DNA of 64,000 nt from Marivivens donghaensis (lineage in GTDB: Bacteria > Pseudomonadota > Alphaproteobacteria > Rhodobacterales > Rhodobacteraceae), in assembly GCF_030410045.1 (NCBI RefSeq), contig NZ_JAUFRA010000006.1:186001-250000 (forward strand), in the 5' to 3' direction. The notes under the pieces were generated by a model that ran no database searches, had not been told where the DNA came from, and saw only the letters and a list, made by a program, of their open reading frames with translations. This document shows, one piece after another, positions 51,361 through 59,645 of the stretch (positions are counted from its first letter, which is position 1; each line of letters begins with the position of its first letter). The translations under genes were made by a program, and so were the position numbers.

Positions 51361-52176
51361 TTAGGGCAATTGGCTGGGTTTGGGAACGTCCCCCGTGCGC
51401 CACCCGCCCAAGTTCGACTGTTTGGCGAGCGCGTCTTTGGCATCGACCAGCGCGGTGTCGGTGAGGTCAGAGCGGTTGAGCGTCAGGAACTCGCGCCACA
51501 GGGTATTCGACGGCCCTTCGTTGCCTTTGCCCACGGGGGTAAAGCCGTCGGTTGGGATGCCGAACAGGTCGAGGAGCGCACCACCGGGGCCGAACGGATG
51601 GAGCGCTGAGGTTTCCAACGGCAGCGTTTGCGTCGGGCCGCATTGGGTCGCGATGGCCGAAATGATCGGGGTAAAGTCGGCGGCCTTGGCATATTTCGCG
51701 GCAAAGGCATCGGGGTCGAGCGTCAGGCGCTGGCCTTTGAGGTGGTGACGATAGGCAGAGTAGAGCCACGGTTCGGGATCGCGTGTGGTCACGACGATCT
51801 CGACCTCGGCGCTAAAAAGATCACGCAAGTAGCCTGTGACATAGGTCAGGATAACGGGCGCGGCCTGATAGGTTTGCACCTTGGGCCAACCGGGGAGGTG
51901 GCCGCAGAGCGCCTCGCAGGAAATCAGGATATCGCGGCTGTCGTCGGGCGTGTCAGCAAAGACCTCATCAAGGCGATCCGCCAGATCGATCAGAGTCAGA
52001 GGATTGCCGCTGCGCGAATAGCTGTGGGTCAGTTGGGTGACGGGCTTGAGGTGGCGGAGCATGAACAGATGCACATGCGGCGCCAGCTTTTCGCGGTTGG
52101 TCCAAAAGAAATGCTGGATAGAGCTGGTGCCAGTCTTGTGAAAGCCCGGGTGCAGCAAAATCCGACGTTTAGGCAT
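51361..52176 (-). CDS. Sulfotransferase-like P-loop protein
   Basis: 271 residues. The start RRILLHPGFHKTGTSSIQHF has the PAPS 5'-phosphosulfate loop (HKTGTSS) of sulfotransferases, and VVTTRDPEPWLYSAYRHH in the middle resembles the 3'-phosphate motif (RxxxxxxxS). The rest is not conserved enough for me to name an acceptor. It would transfer sulfate from PAPS to a polysaccharide, lipid or other hydroxyl compound. Inserted between rimM and trmD, overlapping the rimM start end by eight bases and nine bases from trmD, so it is read with translation genes. Confidence 0.8.
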   Translation of the reverse strand: MPKRRILLHPGFHKTGTSSIQHFFWTNREKLAPHVHLFMLRHLKPVTQLTHSYSRSGNPLTLIDLADRLDEVFADTPDDSRDILISCEALCGHLPGWPKVQTYQAAPVILTYVTGYLRDLFSAEVEIVVTTRDPEPWLYSAYRHHLKGQRLTLDPDAFAAKYAKAADFTPIISAIATQCGPTQTLPLETSALHPFGPGGALLDLFGIPTDGFTPVGKGNEGPSNTLWREFLTLNRSDLTDTALVDAKDALAKQSNLGGWRTGDVPKPSQLP

Positions 52177-52684
52177 CGGGGAAGAGCCCTTCGGGTGGGT
52201 CAGCGACGATACGGCCCGCGGCGATGTCGACGGTGGGCACCGCGGCTTTGGTAAACGGCAACAGCACGGTGTCGCGGTAGCCCATCTTGGTCACTTCCAA
52301 GAGGTCCGTTGCGCCATGGTTCACGACCGTTTTTACAGTGCCAAGGTTATTGCCGCCCGTATCAAAGACCGAAAGGCCGATCAGGTCGTTGTAATAGTAT
52401 TCGTCATCAGGAAGGTCGGGCATGACATCGCGCGATGCGAAGAGTTCAGTGCCCTTGAGCGCATCTGCGTCCTCTTTGGTGACGATCCCGTCCATATGTG
52501 CTGTGAGGCCGTTGTTGGTGATGCCCGTCAGGACAACAACAGGGAAGCTACGACCGTCCTTTGTATAAAGAGGCGTGTAGTCGGCGATGGCTTCGGGGTC
52601 AGAGCAATACGACTTCAGGCGCACTTCGCCACGGACACCAAAGGCACCTGCGATAGAACCTACGACAACGCGATCTTCGGGCAT
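52169..52684 (-). CDS. rimM: RimM, 16S rRNA processing factor
   Basis: 171 residues. Beta-barrel N-terminal domain (VVGSIAGAFGVRGEVRLKSY) and PRC-barrel C-terminal domain (DEYYYNDLIGLSVFDTGGNN; LLPFTKAAVPTVDI). It assists maturation of the 30S subunit head and binds uS19. It lies 10 bases after bluB and overlaps the next gene by eight bases. Confidence 0.97.
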   Translation of the reverse strand: MPEDRVVVGSIAGAFGVRGEVRLKSYCSDPEAIADYTPLYTKDGRSFPVVVLTGITNNGLTAHMDGIVTKEDADALKGTELFASRDVMPDLPDDEYYYNDLIGLSVFDTGGNNLGTVKTVVNHGATDLLEVTKMGYRDTVLLPFTKAAVPTVDIAAGRIVADPPEGLFPDA

Positions 52685-52694
52685 GTCGATCCTC

Positions 52695-53324
52695 TTACCT
52701 TACCAGCATATCAGGGAGAGCTTGCCGTTGTTCCCAACCAGCGCGCTCGAGTTCTGGAGTTTCATGTTCTTCTTCGGGATAGCCGATACAGAAGTAGCCG
52801 ATCAATTTCCAGCCGTCCGGAACATCAAGGTCGCGTGCCAAACGGTCAGGATCGAGGATGGACACCCATCCCATGCCGACCCCATGCGCCTTGAGCATGA
52901 GCCAGAACTGCATGACGGCGGAAACGCAGGAGTAGGCCTTCATTTCGGGCATAGTGCCTGCGCCGAGGCCCTTGCCCTTGGTCGTGCCAGCGTCACACCA
53001 AACGGACATCTGAACGGGGGACAAATCCATGCCAGACAGCTTTAGCCCCGAATAAATTCTCGCATCGTCGCCACTGTAACCCGCCAGCGCATCGGCATTC
53101 GCCTCAAGGAAATTCTCACGCGCGGCGGCGCGACCTTCTGCGCTGTTCACCATCACGATCCGCCACGGTTCGGACAAACCAACAGACGGGGCGAGCGAAA
53201 AACTACGCAGGCAACGGTCGACGATTTCGGGATCAATGGCGTCAGGTTTGAACCGACGGACATCGCGGCGCATGCGGATCAGTGACCAGAGGTCACTTTG
53301 AAAGTTGGGTGAGAACCCAGTCAT
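52695..53324 (-). CDS. bluB: BluB, 5,6-dimethylbenzimidazole synthase
   Basis: 209 residues of the nitroreductase fold. BluB-specific features: RMRRDVRRFKPDAI with the catalytic-region Asp, APSVGLSEPWRIV, GAGTMPEMKAYS and GVGMGWVSILDPDRL. The enzyme breaks down FMNH2 with O2 to make the lower ligand of vitamin B12. I see no cobalamin riboswitch in the 113 bases upstream. It sits between rpsP and rimM, ten bases from rimM, far from other cobalamin genes in this window. Confidence 0.88.
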   Translation of the reverse strand: MTGFSPNFQSDLWSLIRMRRDVRRFKPDAIDPEIVDRCLRSFSLAPSVGLSEPWRIVMVNSAEGRAAARENFLEANADALAGYSGDDARIYSGLKLSGMDLSPVQMSVWCDAGTTKGKGLGAGTMPEMKAYSCVSAVMQFWLMLKAHGVGMGWVSILDPDRLARDLDVPDGWKLIGYFCIGYPEEEHETPELERAGWEQRQALPDMLVR

Positions 53325-53403
53325 GCGCGATGGCTCCTTTGTGCGGCATTGCCCGTCGTTATGCTGGCAAGGTCAGACAAAATAGCCCCAAAGACAAGGG
53401 GGA

Positions 53404-53429
53404 CTGCTCGGCCCCGAAAGGCCGAGCAG
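53404..53429 (-). terminator. Hairpin between rpsP and bluB
   Basis: CTGCTCGGCC and GGCCGAGCAG form a perfect 10-bp stem with a CCGAAA loop nine bases after the rpsP stop. No U-run follows on the minus strand, so it may limit rather than stop readthrough into bluB-rimM. Confidence 0.6.
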
Positions 53430-53437
53430 AACGTTTA

Positions 53438-53812
53438 TTATTCTTCAGCGGCTTCTTCTGCCGGTGCAGCAGCTTCGGCAGCTTTTGCAGCCTTAGCAGC
53501 AGCGCGCTCTTGAGCAGCTTTACCCGGAACAGCTTTGTTCGGGTTGTTGCGGACTTTTTTCGCAACGAGGCCAGCAGCTTCGAGGAAACGTGCAACACGG
53601 TCGGTCGGCTGAGCGCCCTGAGCGAGCCAGAACTGAACGCGCTCTACGTTCAGTTTTACGCGGTCTTCGCTGTCTTTTGCGAGAAGCGGGTTGTAGGTGC
53701 CCAGTTTCTCTTTGAAGCGACCGTCACGCGGCATGCGCGAGTCTGCAGCAACGATTGCGTAGTGAGGGCGTTTTTTCGAACCACCGCGAGCGAGACGGAT
53801 TTTCATAGCCAT
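53438..53812 (-). CDS. rpsP: Ribosomal protein bS16
   Basis: 124 residues: the core (MKIRLARGGSKKRPHYAIVA, DGRFKEKLGTYNPL) plus a long Ala/Glu/Lys-rich tail (about 40 residues) not found in E. coli S16 but common in related Alphaproteobacteria. AGGAG precedes the first ATG at 53812; a second ATG two codons on is possible. It is needed for 30S assembly. Follows the chorismate mutase gene by 39 bases. Confidence 0.98.
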   Translation of the reverse strand: MAMKIRLARGGSKKRPHYAIVAADSRMPRDGRFKEKLGTYNPLLAKDSEDRVKLNVERVQFWLAQGAQPTDRVARFLEAAGLVAKKVRNNPNKAVPGKAAQERAAAKAAKAAEAAAPAEEAAEE

Positions 53813-53851
53813 GGGTTGATCTCCTTGAATGGCGTGGTGACGGGCGGGCCG

Positions 53852-54148
53852 TCAGGATTGGTGTTGTTTGTGGTGTTGAATCACTTCCTGAATAACGAAA
53901 TTCAGGAATTTCTTGGCGAACTCAGGATCCAGATCGGCCTGTTCCGCAAGGTCGGTCAACCGCTTGATCTGTGCCTCTTCGCGCACGGGATCAGACGGAG
54001 GAAGTTCGTTTTCCGCTTTCAGCTTCCCAACGGCTTGGGTGTGCTTAAAGCGTTCGGCCAGCGTAAAGACGAGGATCGCGTCCAAACGGTCGATGGACTC
54101 GCGGTGGCCTTTGAGGATCGCTGCTGCTTTTTGAACGGCGTCGGTCAT
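53852..54148 (-). CDS. Chorismate mutase (AroQ type)
   Basis: 98 residues, all helical. RESIDRLDAILVFTLAERF with the first-helix Arg and Asp, KHTQAVGKLKAENELPPSDP with the catalytic Lys region, and REEAQIKRL are the AroQ pattern. It turns chorismate into prephenate for Phe and Tyr. A monofunctional short form; its place beside rpsP and ffh is usual in Rhodobacteraceae. Stop is nine bases... its start follows the GNAT gene closely (54158), suggesting co-transcription. Confidence 0.93.
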   Translation of the reverse strand: MTDAVQKAAAILKGHRESIDRLDAILVFTLAERFKHTQAVGKLKAENELPPSDPVREEAQIKRLTDLAEQADLDPEFAKKFLNFVIQEVIQHHKQHQS

Positions 54149-54157
54149 TCTGTCCTC

Positions 54158-54724
54158 TTACGCTGGAATATCGGGCGAATAGCGGTAGGTGATGCAGCCG
54201 CCGAAATCAGCGGTCTCGTCACGCACCGCGCCCAGCTTTTCAGCCAGACGGATCGCACGGGTGTTGTCGGGGTGGATGTAGCTTACCAGTGTCGGCCAGC
54301 TCAGCGCGTTAAACGCGTTGTTGCGGGCAGAGCGGGCGGCTTCATAGGCGTAACCTTGGCCCTCGTATTCTTCGAGGAAGAGGAAACCAACTTCGGGCTC
54401 GGGATCGCCGAATTCATGGTCGAGCATCACAAAGCCCAAGGTCACGAAATCGCTGTTACGCTCTACGGTCCAGAGGCCAGCGCCACGCAGAACCCAACCC
54501 GCGATCAGCTGGTTGAAATCGAGCCATGCTTGGTCGCGGTCCATTGGGCCGTCAACAAATTTGCCGCGCTCGGTGCAGACGATTTTCGCGTAGTCCTCAA
54601 AATCGGTGATGCGCGGCGCGCGCAGGGTCACACGATCAAGGATGATACGGGGCAGGGCGCCGCGAATACGGTCGGTTGCAACGGCTGCTTGGCCTTCAGG
54701 GGCGTTTTCCCATGCACGTGTCAT
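54158..54724 (-). CDS. GNAT-family N-acetyltransferase (RimJ/RimL-like)
   Basis: 188 residues from ATG 54724, which overlaps the stop of the next upstream GNAT gene by four bases. RVTLRAPRITDFEDYAKIV opens the domain; the acetyl-CoA loop is in FLEEYEGQGYAYEAARSARN (QGxAYE), and VSYIHPDNTRAIRLAEKLGA is the late motif. It probably acetylates an amino group on a protein or small molecule; target unknown. It and its neighbour are similar to each other, suggesting an old duplication. Confidence 0.9.
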   Translation of the reverse strand: MTRAWENAPEGQAAVATDRIRGALPRIILDRVTLRAPRITDFEDYAKIVCTERGKFVDGPMDRDQAWLDFNQLIAGWVLRGAGLWTVERNSDFVTLGFVMLDHEFGDPEPEVGFLFLEEYEGQGYAYEAARSARNNAFNALSWPTLVSYIHPDNTRAIRLAEKLGAVRDETADFGGCITYRYSPDIPA

Positions 54725-55236
54725 TGAACAGCCTCCGGTTTCGGGTGGCGATAGACCCAGCACGGTTGATCGGGTTTCGGCTGTGGTGCGGTTTCATCCA
54801 GCACAGCGCCCAGCTTTTCCGCGAGGTTCGCGGAGCGGGTGTTGCCGATGCCGACGTAGCTAACGATGGTGTCCCACTTCAGAACGTTCCACGCGTGATG
54901 AATCGCTGCGCGAGCGGCCTCAGTGGCGATGCCTGTGCCTTCGATCGACGGGTCCCAAACGGTCCAGCCAATTTCAGTTTCTGGCCAATCGGCAGGGAAC
55001 CACGGTCCGATCATGCCCAGCGGTGTGTCGTCGCCCTTACGGGTTACGATCCACATGCCGTATCCGTGGATTTGCCAATGGCCAATCTCAGCCGCGAAAG
55101 CACGCCATGCCTTGCCCAGATCATGCGGTCCACCCACGCCTGCTGCGCGGTCAGACATAAAAAAGGCGCATGCGGCCTCCATGTCCGAAGCCTTCGGCTC
55201 GCGCAGGATAAGACGTTGGGTTTCGAGCGTTTGCAT
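54721..55236 (-). CDS. GNAT-family N-acetyltransferase (RimJ/RimL-like), paralogue
   Basis: 171 residues. MQTLETQRLILREPKASDME is the usual RimJ/RimL start, WDPSIEGTGIATEAARAAIHHA the acetyl-CoA loop, and GIGNTRSANLAEKLGAV the late motif. It lies three bases after the ffh stop. The pair with the following GNAT gene is translationally coupled. Target unknown. Confidence 0.9.
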   Translation of the reverse strand: MQTLETQRLILREPKASDMEAACAFFMSDRAAGVGGPHDLGKAWRAFAAEIGHWQIHGYGMWIVTRKGDDTPLGMIGPWFPADWPETEIGWTVWDPSIEGTGIATEAARAAIHHAWNVLKWDTIVSYVGIGNTRSANLAEKLGAVLDETAPQPKPDQPCWVYRHPKPEAVQ

Positions 55237-55239
55237 GGC

Positions 55240-56760
55240 TTACTTCTTTTTCCCCATGCCCAGACCCGATAGGCCACCCGGCAAACCGCCGAGGCCACCA
55301 AGGCCACCAAGACCCGGAAGTTTGCCACCCGGCAACTGGCTTCCCAGTGCCTTGGCTGCTTGTTCCATGGCTTTGGGGTCGTCCATGTTCGGCATGTCAG
55401 GCATACCGCCTTTGCCGAACATCTGCTTAACGGCTGCTTTGAGAGCGCCGCCTTTGCCCATTTTGCCCATCTTCTTCATGACGTCGGCCATCTGCTTCTG
55501 CTGCTTGAGCAGCTTGTTCAGTTCCGACACCTCGAGGCCAGCACCCGCAGCAACCCGCTTTTTACGGCTGGCTTGCATCACATCAGGGTTAGCGCGTTCG
55601 AGTTTGGTCATAGAGTTGATCAGCGCGATCTGGCGGCGCAGCATGATGTCGTCGAAACCAGCTTCTTTGATCTTGCCAGCGTGTTTCGCCATGCCGGGCA
55701 TCATACCCATCAGGCTTTCCATACCGCCCATCTTGAGCATCTGGTCCAGCTGCATCTTCAGGTCGTTCATGTTGAAGCGGCCCTTCTGGAAGCGCTTCAT
55801 CATACGTTCGGCTTGTTCGACCTCGAGCGTTGCTTGAGCCTTTTCGACCAGTGCAACGATGTCACCCATGCCGAGGATACGGCCAGCAACGCGTTCCGCC
55901 TCGAAGGTCTCAATGGCGTCCATCTTTTCGCCCAGACCGACAAAGCGGATGGGCTTACCCGTGATGGCGCGCATCGACAGCGCAGCACCGCCGCGACCGT
56001 CACCGTCCATACGGGTGAGGACAACGCCAGTGACGCCGATCTTAGCGTCAAACTCGGTTGCAACGTTCACCGCGTCCTGACCCGTCAGGCCGTCGACGAC
56101 CAAGAGCGTTTCGCGCGGGTTCACGGCATCACGAACGTCAGCAGCCTGCTGGATCAGTTCTTCATCGATGTGCAGTCGGCCTGCGGTGTCGAGCATATAG
56201 ACGTCATAGCCACCGAGGCTCGCCTGTGTTTTGGCGCGCTTTGCGATGGTGACGGGATCTTCGCCTTTGACGATCGGGAGTGTGTCTACACCGATCTGCT
56301 GGCCGAGGATTTGAAGCTGTTCCATAGCCGCAGGACGGTTGACGTCGAGCGAGGCCATCAGGATGCGCTTGCCTTCGCGTTCTTTCAAACGCTTTGCGAG
56401 TTTCGCGGTGGTGGTGGTTTTACCCGAACCCTGCAGACCGACCATCAGGATCGGGGCAGGCGGGTTGTCGATCTTCAGGCGGTCGGCTTCTTCGCCACCC
56501 GACAGAACCGCGATCAGTTCGTCATGTACGATCTTTACGACCTGCTGACCCGGAGTGATCGATTTTGTTACCGCAGAGCCAGTGGCCTTTGCCTCGACCG
56601 CTTTAACAAAGCTGCGAACAACGGGCAGGGAAACGTCAGCCTCGAGGAGTGCAACGCGCACTTCACGAAGCGCGGTTTTAACATCGTCTGCGGACAGGGC
56701 ACCCTGTTTCGTCAGACGGTCAAACACTCCGCCAAGGCGTTCGGATAGATTTTCAAACAT
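55240..56760 (-). CDS. ffh: Signal recognition particle GTPase
   Basis: 506 residues from ATG 56760 (GGAGG upstream). N domain 1-90 (MFENLSERLGGVFDRLTKQG), G domain with GLQGSGKTTTTAKLA, DTAGRLH, TRMDGDGRGGAAL, and M domain with methionine-rich helices (MMPGMAKHAG, MKKMGKMGKGG) ending in a Gly/Leu-rich tail GLGGLGGLGGLPGG. It binds signal sequences on ribosomes with 4.5S RNA. The longer open frame lies upstream of the ribosome site and is not used. Confidence 0.97.
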   Translation of the reverse strand: MFENLSERLGGVFDRLTKQGALSADDVKTALREVRVALLEADVSLPVVRSFVKAVEAKATGSAVTKSITPGQQVVKIVHDELIAVLSGGEEADRLKIDNPPAPILMVGLQGSGKTTTTAKLAKRLKEREGKRILMASLDVNRPAAMEQLQILGQQIGVDTLPIVKGEDPVTIAKRAKTQASLGGYDVYMLDTAGRLHIDEELIQQAADVRDAVNPRETLLVVDGLTGQDAVNVATEFDAKIGVTGVVLTRMDGDGRGGAALSMRAITGKPIRFVGLGEKMDAIETFEAERVAGRILGMGDIVALVEKAQATLEVEQAERMMKRFQKGRFNMNDLKMQLDQMLKMGGMESLMGMMPGMAKHAGKIKEAGFDDIMLRRQIALINSMTKLERANPDVMQASRKKRVAAGAGLEVSELNKLLKQQKQMADVMKKMGKMGKGGALKAAVKQMFGKGGMPDMPNMDDPKAMEQAAKALGSQLPGGKLPGLGGLGGLGGLPGGLSGLGMGKKK

Positions 56761-56773
56761 GCCATGGCCCTCC

Positions 56774-56799
56774 AGCGACCCGTTAAACATCTGGTCGCT
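56774..56799 (-). promoter_or_regulatory. Hairpin just upstream of the ffh ribosome site
   Basis: AGCGACC and GGTCGCT are perfect 7-bp arms with a 12-base loop directly ahead of the GGAGGG ribosome site. Could influence initiation; low support. Confidence 0.35.
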
Positions 56800-57014
56800 A
56801 CATAGGCATCGACCGCTCAAACCACAATCGCGCCCATGGGCGCAACGCGCTGATGGACGGCGATCCCCCCGAATAGGGAAGGGACCGGAAGACTCGGCTT
56901 CCGGGAAATTTGGCCTGCGTTTACGCGCGTGGAACCAGTGAGTCAAGCACGCCTTGCCCTTGCGCCTTTCGGTTCAGTGGCTAGATTGACGTGGTCGATT
57001 TAAGGATTTCCACG

Positions 57015-57893
57015 ATGGATCATTGGGATGAGGTGCGCACGGCCTATCAGGTGGCGCGTTTGGGCACAGTCAGCGGCGCGGCCGAAGTGTTGGGTGTTCA
57101 CCACGCAACAGTGATCCGTCACATCGACGCTCTCGAAGGGCGTCTGGGCGTGAAATTGTTCCAGAGACACGCTCGGGGCTACACACCCACTGAGGCAGGG
57201 CAGGACCTGTTAAAGGTCGCAAAGGCAGCGGACGATCAGTTTAATCAGCTAGGTGCGCGGTTAAAGGGGCACGGGGATGGTGTGACGGGCGATCTGACGG
57301 TGACGTCGCTCGCGTCGTTCTCGACGATGCTCACGCCTGTGATGGTGAAATTCCAGAAGCAGAACCCAGAGGTAAAGATCCGCTACCTCACAGGCGACCG
57401 TCTGTTCCGTCTCGAATATGGTGAGGCGCATGTCGCGATCCGTGCCGGTGCCGCGCCTGACCAGCCTGACAACGTGGTCCAGCCCTTTATCAAACAGACC
57501 GTCGCGATGGTCGCGGCCCAAAGCTACATCGACCGCATGGGGATGCCAGAGAACGACGCGGACCTCGCAAAGCACGAGTTCGTTAGCCATGACGACTCTG
57601 ACAGCCGTGCGCCGTTCCACCGTTGGCTTCTTGCGAACGTGCCGTCGTCGCAAATCGTTTATCGCACGATGGACAACCGCTCGATGCGGGACGCCATCGC
57701 GGCGGGGGCAGGGATCGGGTTCCTTCCGTCCTACGAATTTGGCTTGATGCCAGGTGTCCAGCAGGTCATGCCGCCGCGCGAAGAATGGTCAACCAGCCTC
57801 TGGCTGGTCACGCACGTTGATCTGCATCGGACGCCAAAGGTGCAGACCTTCCTCAAGTTCCTCAAGGAAGAGGCAAAGTCGTGGGTCGATTGA
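57015..57893 (+). CDS. LysR-family transcriptional regulator
   Basis: 292 residues from ATG 57015 with AAGGA eight bases before it. Winged helix-turn-helix in residues 3-62 (AYQVARLGTVSGAAEVLGVH), followed by the linker helix and a periplasmic-binding-like effector domain. Its 3' end overlaps the start of the EamA exporter gene by 13 bases, so it is co-transcribed with, and may control, that exporter. The effector is unknown. Confidence 0.92.
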   Translation: MDHWDEVRTAYQVARLGTVSGAAEVLGVHHATVIRHIDALEGRLGVKLFQRHARGYTPTEAGQDLLKVAKAADDQFNQLGARLKGHGDGVTGDLTVTSLASFSTMLTPVMVKFQKQNPEVKIRYLTGDRLFRLEYGEAHVAIRAGAAPDQPDNVVQPFIKQTVAMVAAQSYIDRMGMPENDADLAKHEFVSHDDSDSRAPFHRWLLANVPSSQIVYRTMDNRSMRDAIAAGAGIGFLPSYEFGLMPGVQQVMPPREEWSTSLWLVTHVDLHRTPKVQTFLKFLKEEAKSWVD

Positions 57894-58768
57894 TCCGCCC
57901 CCATCTAGCGGGACATTTGGCGATGTTGGTGTTCTCTGCCTCAGTGGCGGGGAGCTTTTCGCTCGGCGCCTCCGTTGCCAATGACATTTCGCCTGTCGCG
58001 CTGAACACCGTTCGGTTCTGGGTCGCCGTCGCCATCCTCGGTATCGTGATGAAGCTGACAGGGAAGGGAAGTCGCCAGACGTTCAAAGCCCCGTGGCGTT
58101 ACGCGATTTTGGGCGGGCTTTATGCCTGCTACTTTGTCCTGATGTTCATGGCGCTCAAATCCACGTCGCCTGTGAACCTATCGGTGGTGTTCACGCTGAC
58201 GCCTGTCATGGCGGGCGGCTTTGGGTATTTCCTGCTGCGACAAGTCATGTCCCCTCGCATCGCGCTGGCCCTCGCCATTGGCGGTGCGGGTGCGGTCTGG
58301 GTGATCTTCCGTGGCGACCTCAGTGCATTCCTTGCGTTCGAGGTCGGTAGCGGTGAGGCGCTCTATTTCTGGGGCTGCGCGGCGCATGCGATCTATACGC
58401 CGCTCGCGCGGAGGCTCAATCGCGGCACGCATGTCATTCCCTACACCTTCGGCACATTGGTCGCGGCGGCGATCTGGATCACGGGGTATGGTTGGCGTGA
58501 TCTGTTGGTGACGGATTGGGTAAACCTTCCGAACCTCGTTTGGATCACGATCCTTTATATCGCGGTCTTTGCGACCTCGGTGTCATCGCTGCTGCTGCTC
58601 TTCGCGACCCAACGCCTGCCTTCGTCCAAGGTCATGGCCTACACATACCTTGTGCCGACATGGGTGATAGCGTGGGAATACATCCGGCATGCCTACGTCC
58701 CGCCAGGGATCGTGCTGGTTGGCGTGGCAATGACGCTTATCGCTCTGCTTCTTCTTCTGCGAGAATGA
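57881..58768 (+). CDS. EamA/DMT-family membrane transporter
   Basis: 295 residues with ten hydrophobic helices in two EamA repeats (about 10-140 and 150-290). The GTG at 57881 is the likely start, inside the end of the LysR gene; the second-helix ALKSTSPVNLSVVFTLTPV and the late VSSLLLLFATQRLPSSKVMAYTYL are typical of the family. Probably an exporter of amino acids or other metabolites. Its last 32 bases overlap the convergent arsR-type gene. Confidence 0.9.
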   Translation: MGRLIRPHLAGHLAMLVFSASVAGSFSLGASVANDISPVALNTVRFWVAVAILGIVMKLTGKGSRQTFKAPWRYAILGGLYACYFVLMFMALKSTSPVNLSVVFTLTPVMAGGFGYFLLRQVMSPRIALALAIGGAGAVWVIFRGDLSAFLAFEVGSGEALYFWGCAAHAIYTPLARRLNRGTHVIPYTFGTLVAAAIWITGYGWRDLLVTDWVNLPNLVWITILYIAVFATSVSSLLLLFATQRLPSSKVMAYTYLVPTWVIAWEYIRHAYVPPGIVLVGVAMTLIALLLLLRE

Positions 58769-59084
58769 CGCCCTCAGAGGCGAGGAATTGTTCGAACGCA
58801 TCGAGATCAACGCCATCCATCTGACCAAAGCCTTGCATCCAAACGCTTGCTTCACGCAGGGCGTCGGGTTCCAGTTTGCACCATTTCACCCGTCCGCGTT
58901 TCTCCTGAGAGATCAGTCCAGCGTCAGCCAGAACGGCAAGATGCTTTGAAATCGCGGCAAGCGACACGGCGAATGGTTCGGCCACATCGGTTACTGCCAT
59001 ATCATCCTCCAGCAGCATCGACAGGATCGCGCGGCGGGTGGGGTCGGCCAAGGCCATAAAGACGGTATCAAGTGTAGCTGCCAT
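58737..59084 (-). CDS. ArsR-family helix-turn-helix repressor
   Basis: 115 residues. MALADPTRRAILSMLLEDDMAV and SLAAISKHLAVLADAGLI are the winged helix of ArsR/SmtB proteins of the SdpR-like branch; there is no metal-binding CxC box. Such repressors often act on small-molecule or surface genes. The gene overlaps the convergent EamA gene by 32 bases. A matching operator and promoter lie just upstream. Confidence 0.9.
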   Translation of the reverse strand: MAATLDTVFMALADPTRRAILSMLLEDDMAVTDVAEPFAVSLAAISKHLAVLADAGLISQEKRGRVKWCKLEPDALREASVWMQGFGQMDGVDLDAFEQFLASEGVILAEEEAER

Positions 59085-59133
59085 ATCCGCCGATTAAGCC
59101 GCCTTCATAACAAAGGTCAACCGATTGGTTGAA
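59085..59133 (-). promoter_or_regulatory. arsR promoter with overlapping operator
   Basis: On the minus strand TTGACC, 17 bases and TTAATC form a promoter 13-18 bases ahead of the ATG. TCAACC-GATT-GGTTGA at 59117-59132 is a perfect inverted repeat overlapping the -35 box, of the AACC-N4-GGTT type bound by ArsR-family repressors. Self-repression is the natural reading. Confidence 0.65.
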
Positions 59134-59257
59134 TATAAAGAATGGGTGGTTTCGGGGTTAAATGGGCTGTGGGCGGAATCGTTGGCGGGGAAGCGGTGAA
59201 AGTTTTTTCGTTAATTAACAATGCATTACGTCGAACGATTTGTCACATCACGGCTTA

Positions 59258-59286
59258 TTGACTCATTGGTCCTAAGGCCATAGCTA
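59258..59286 (+). promoter_or_regulatory. Promoter of the atpIBEF'F operon
   Basis: TTGACT (59258-59263) and TAGCTA (59281-59286) with 17 bases between. The start would fall near 59293, about 20 bases before the atpI GTG, with GAGGGGA as ribosome site. Confidence 0.7.
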
Positions 59287-59314
59287 GTCCCCAACCTTCT
59301 GAGGGGATTTTCGT

Positions 59315-59644
59315 GTGACTGATCCGAACGATCTTGACCGCCTAAAGGCGCTAGAAAGCCGGATCAAAGAGGTGAAAGCCAAAGCGCCCGAAGTGAACCA
59401 CATGAAGAAAGACTACTCTCAAGCGCAGCATGCGTGGCGGATGGTCACCGAGCTTGTAGCTGGTCTTCTGATCGGCTTCGTCATCGGATACGGGTTAGAT
59501 TACGCCTTTGGCACCATGCCTGTGTTTCTGGTGATATTCATTTTTCTGGGCTTTGCGGCCGGTGTTAAAACCGTGATCGGCTCTGCTCAGGAACTACAGA
59601 GGAAACTGCTGGAGCAACCTTCCAGCAAAGATGGGGATCACTGA
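59315..59644 (+). CDS. atpI: AtpI/AtpZ-type F0 assembly protein
   Basis: 109 residues from GTG 59315. A charged cytoplasmic N-terminus (LKALESRIKEVKAKAPEVNH) precedes two membrane helices (VAGLLIGFVIGYGLDYAFG and VFLVIFIFLGFAAGVKT). AtpI helps assemble the c-ring and may handle Mg2+. First gene of the F0 operon, immediately before atpB; the F1 genes are not in the window, as usual for Rhodobacteraceae. Confidence 0.93.
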   Translation: MTDPNDLDRLKALESRIKEVKAKAPEVNHMKKDYSQAQHAWRMVTELVAGLLIGFVIGYGLDYAFGTMPVFLVIFIFLGFAAGVKTVIGSAQELQRKLLEQPSSKDGDH

Positions 59645-59645
59645 C

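Noticed and set aside
53325..53437. Cobalamin riboswitch upstream of bluB
   Set aside because: The gap is about 113 bases, carries the rpsP hairpin, and shows no B12-box-like segment.
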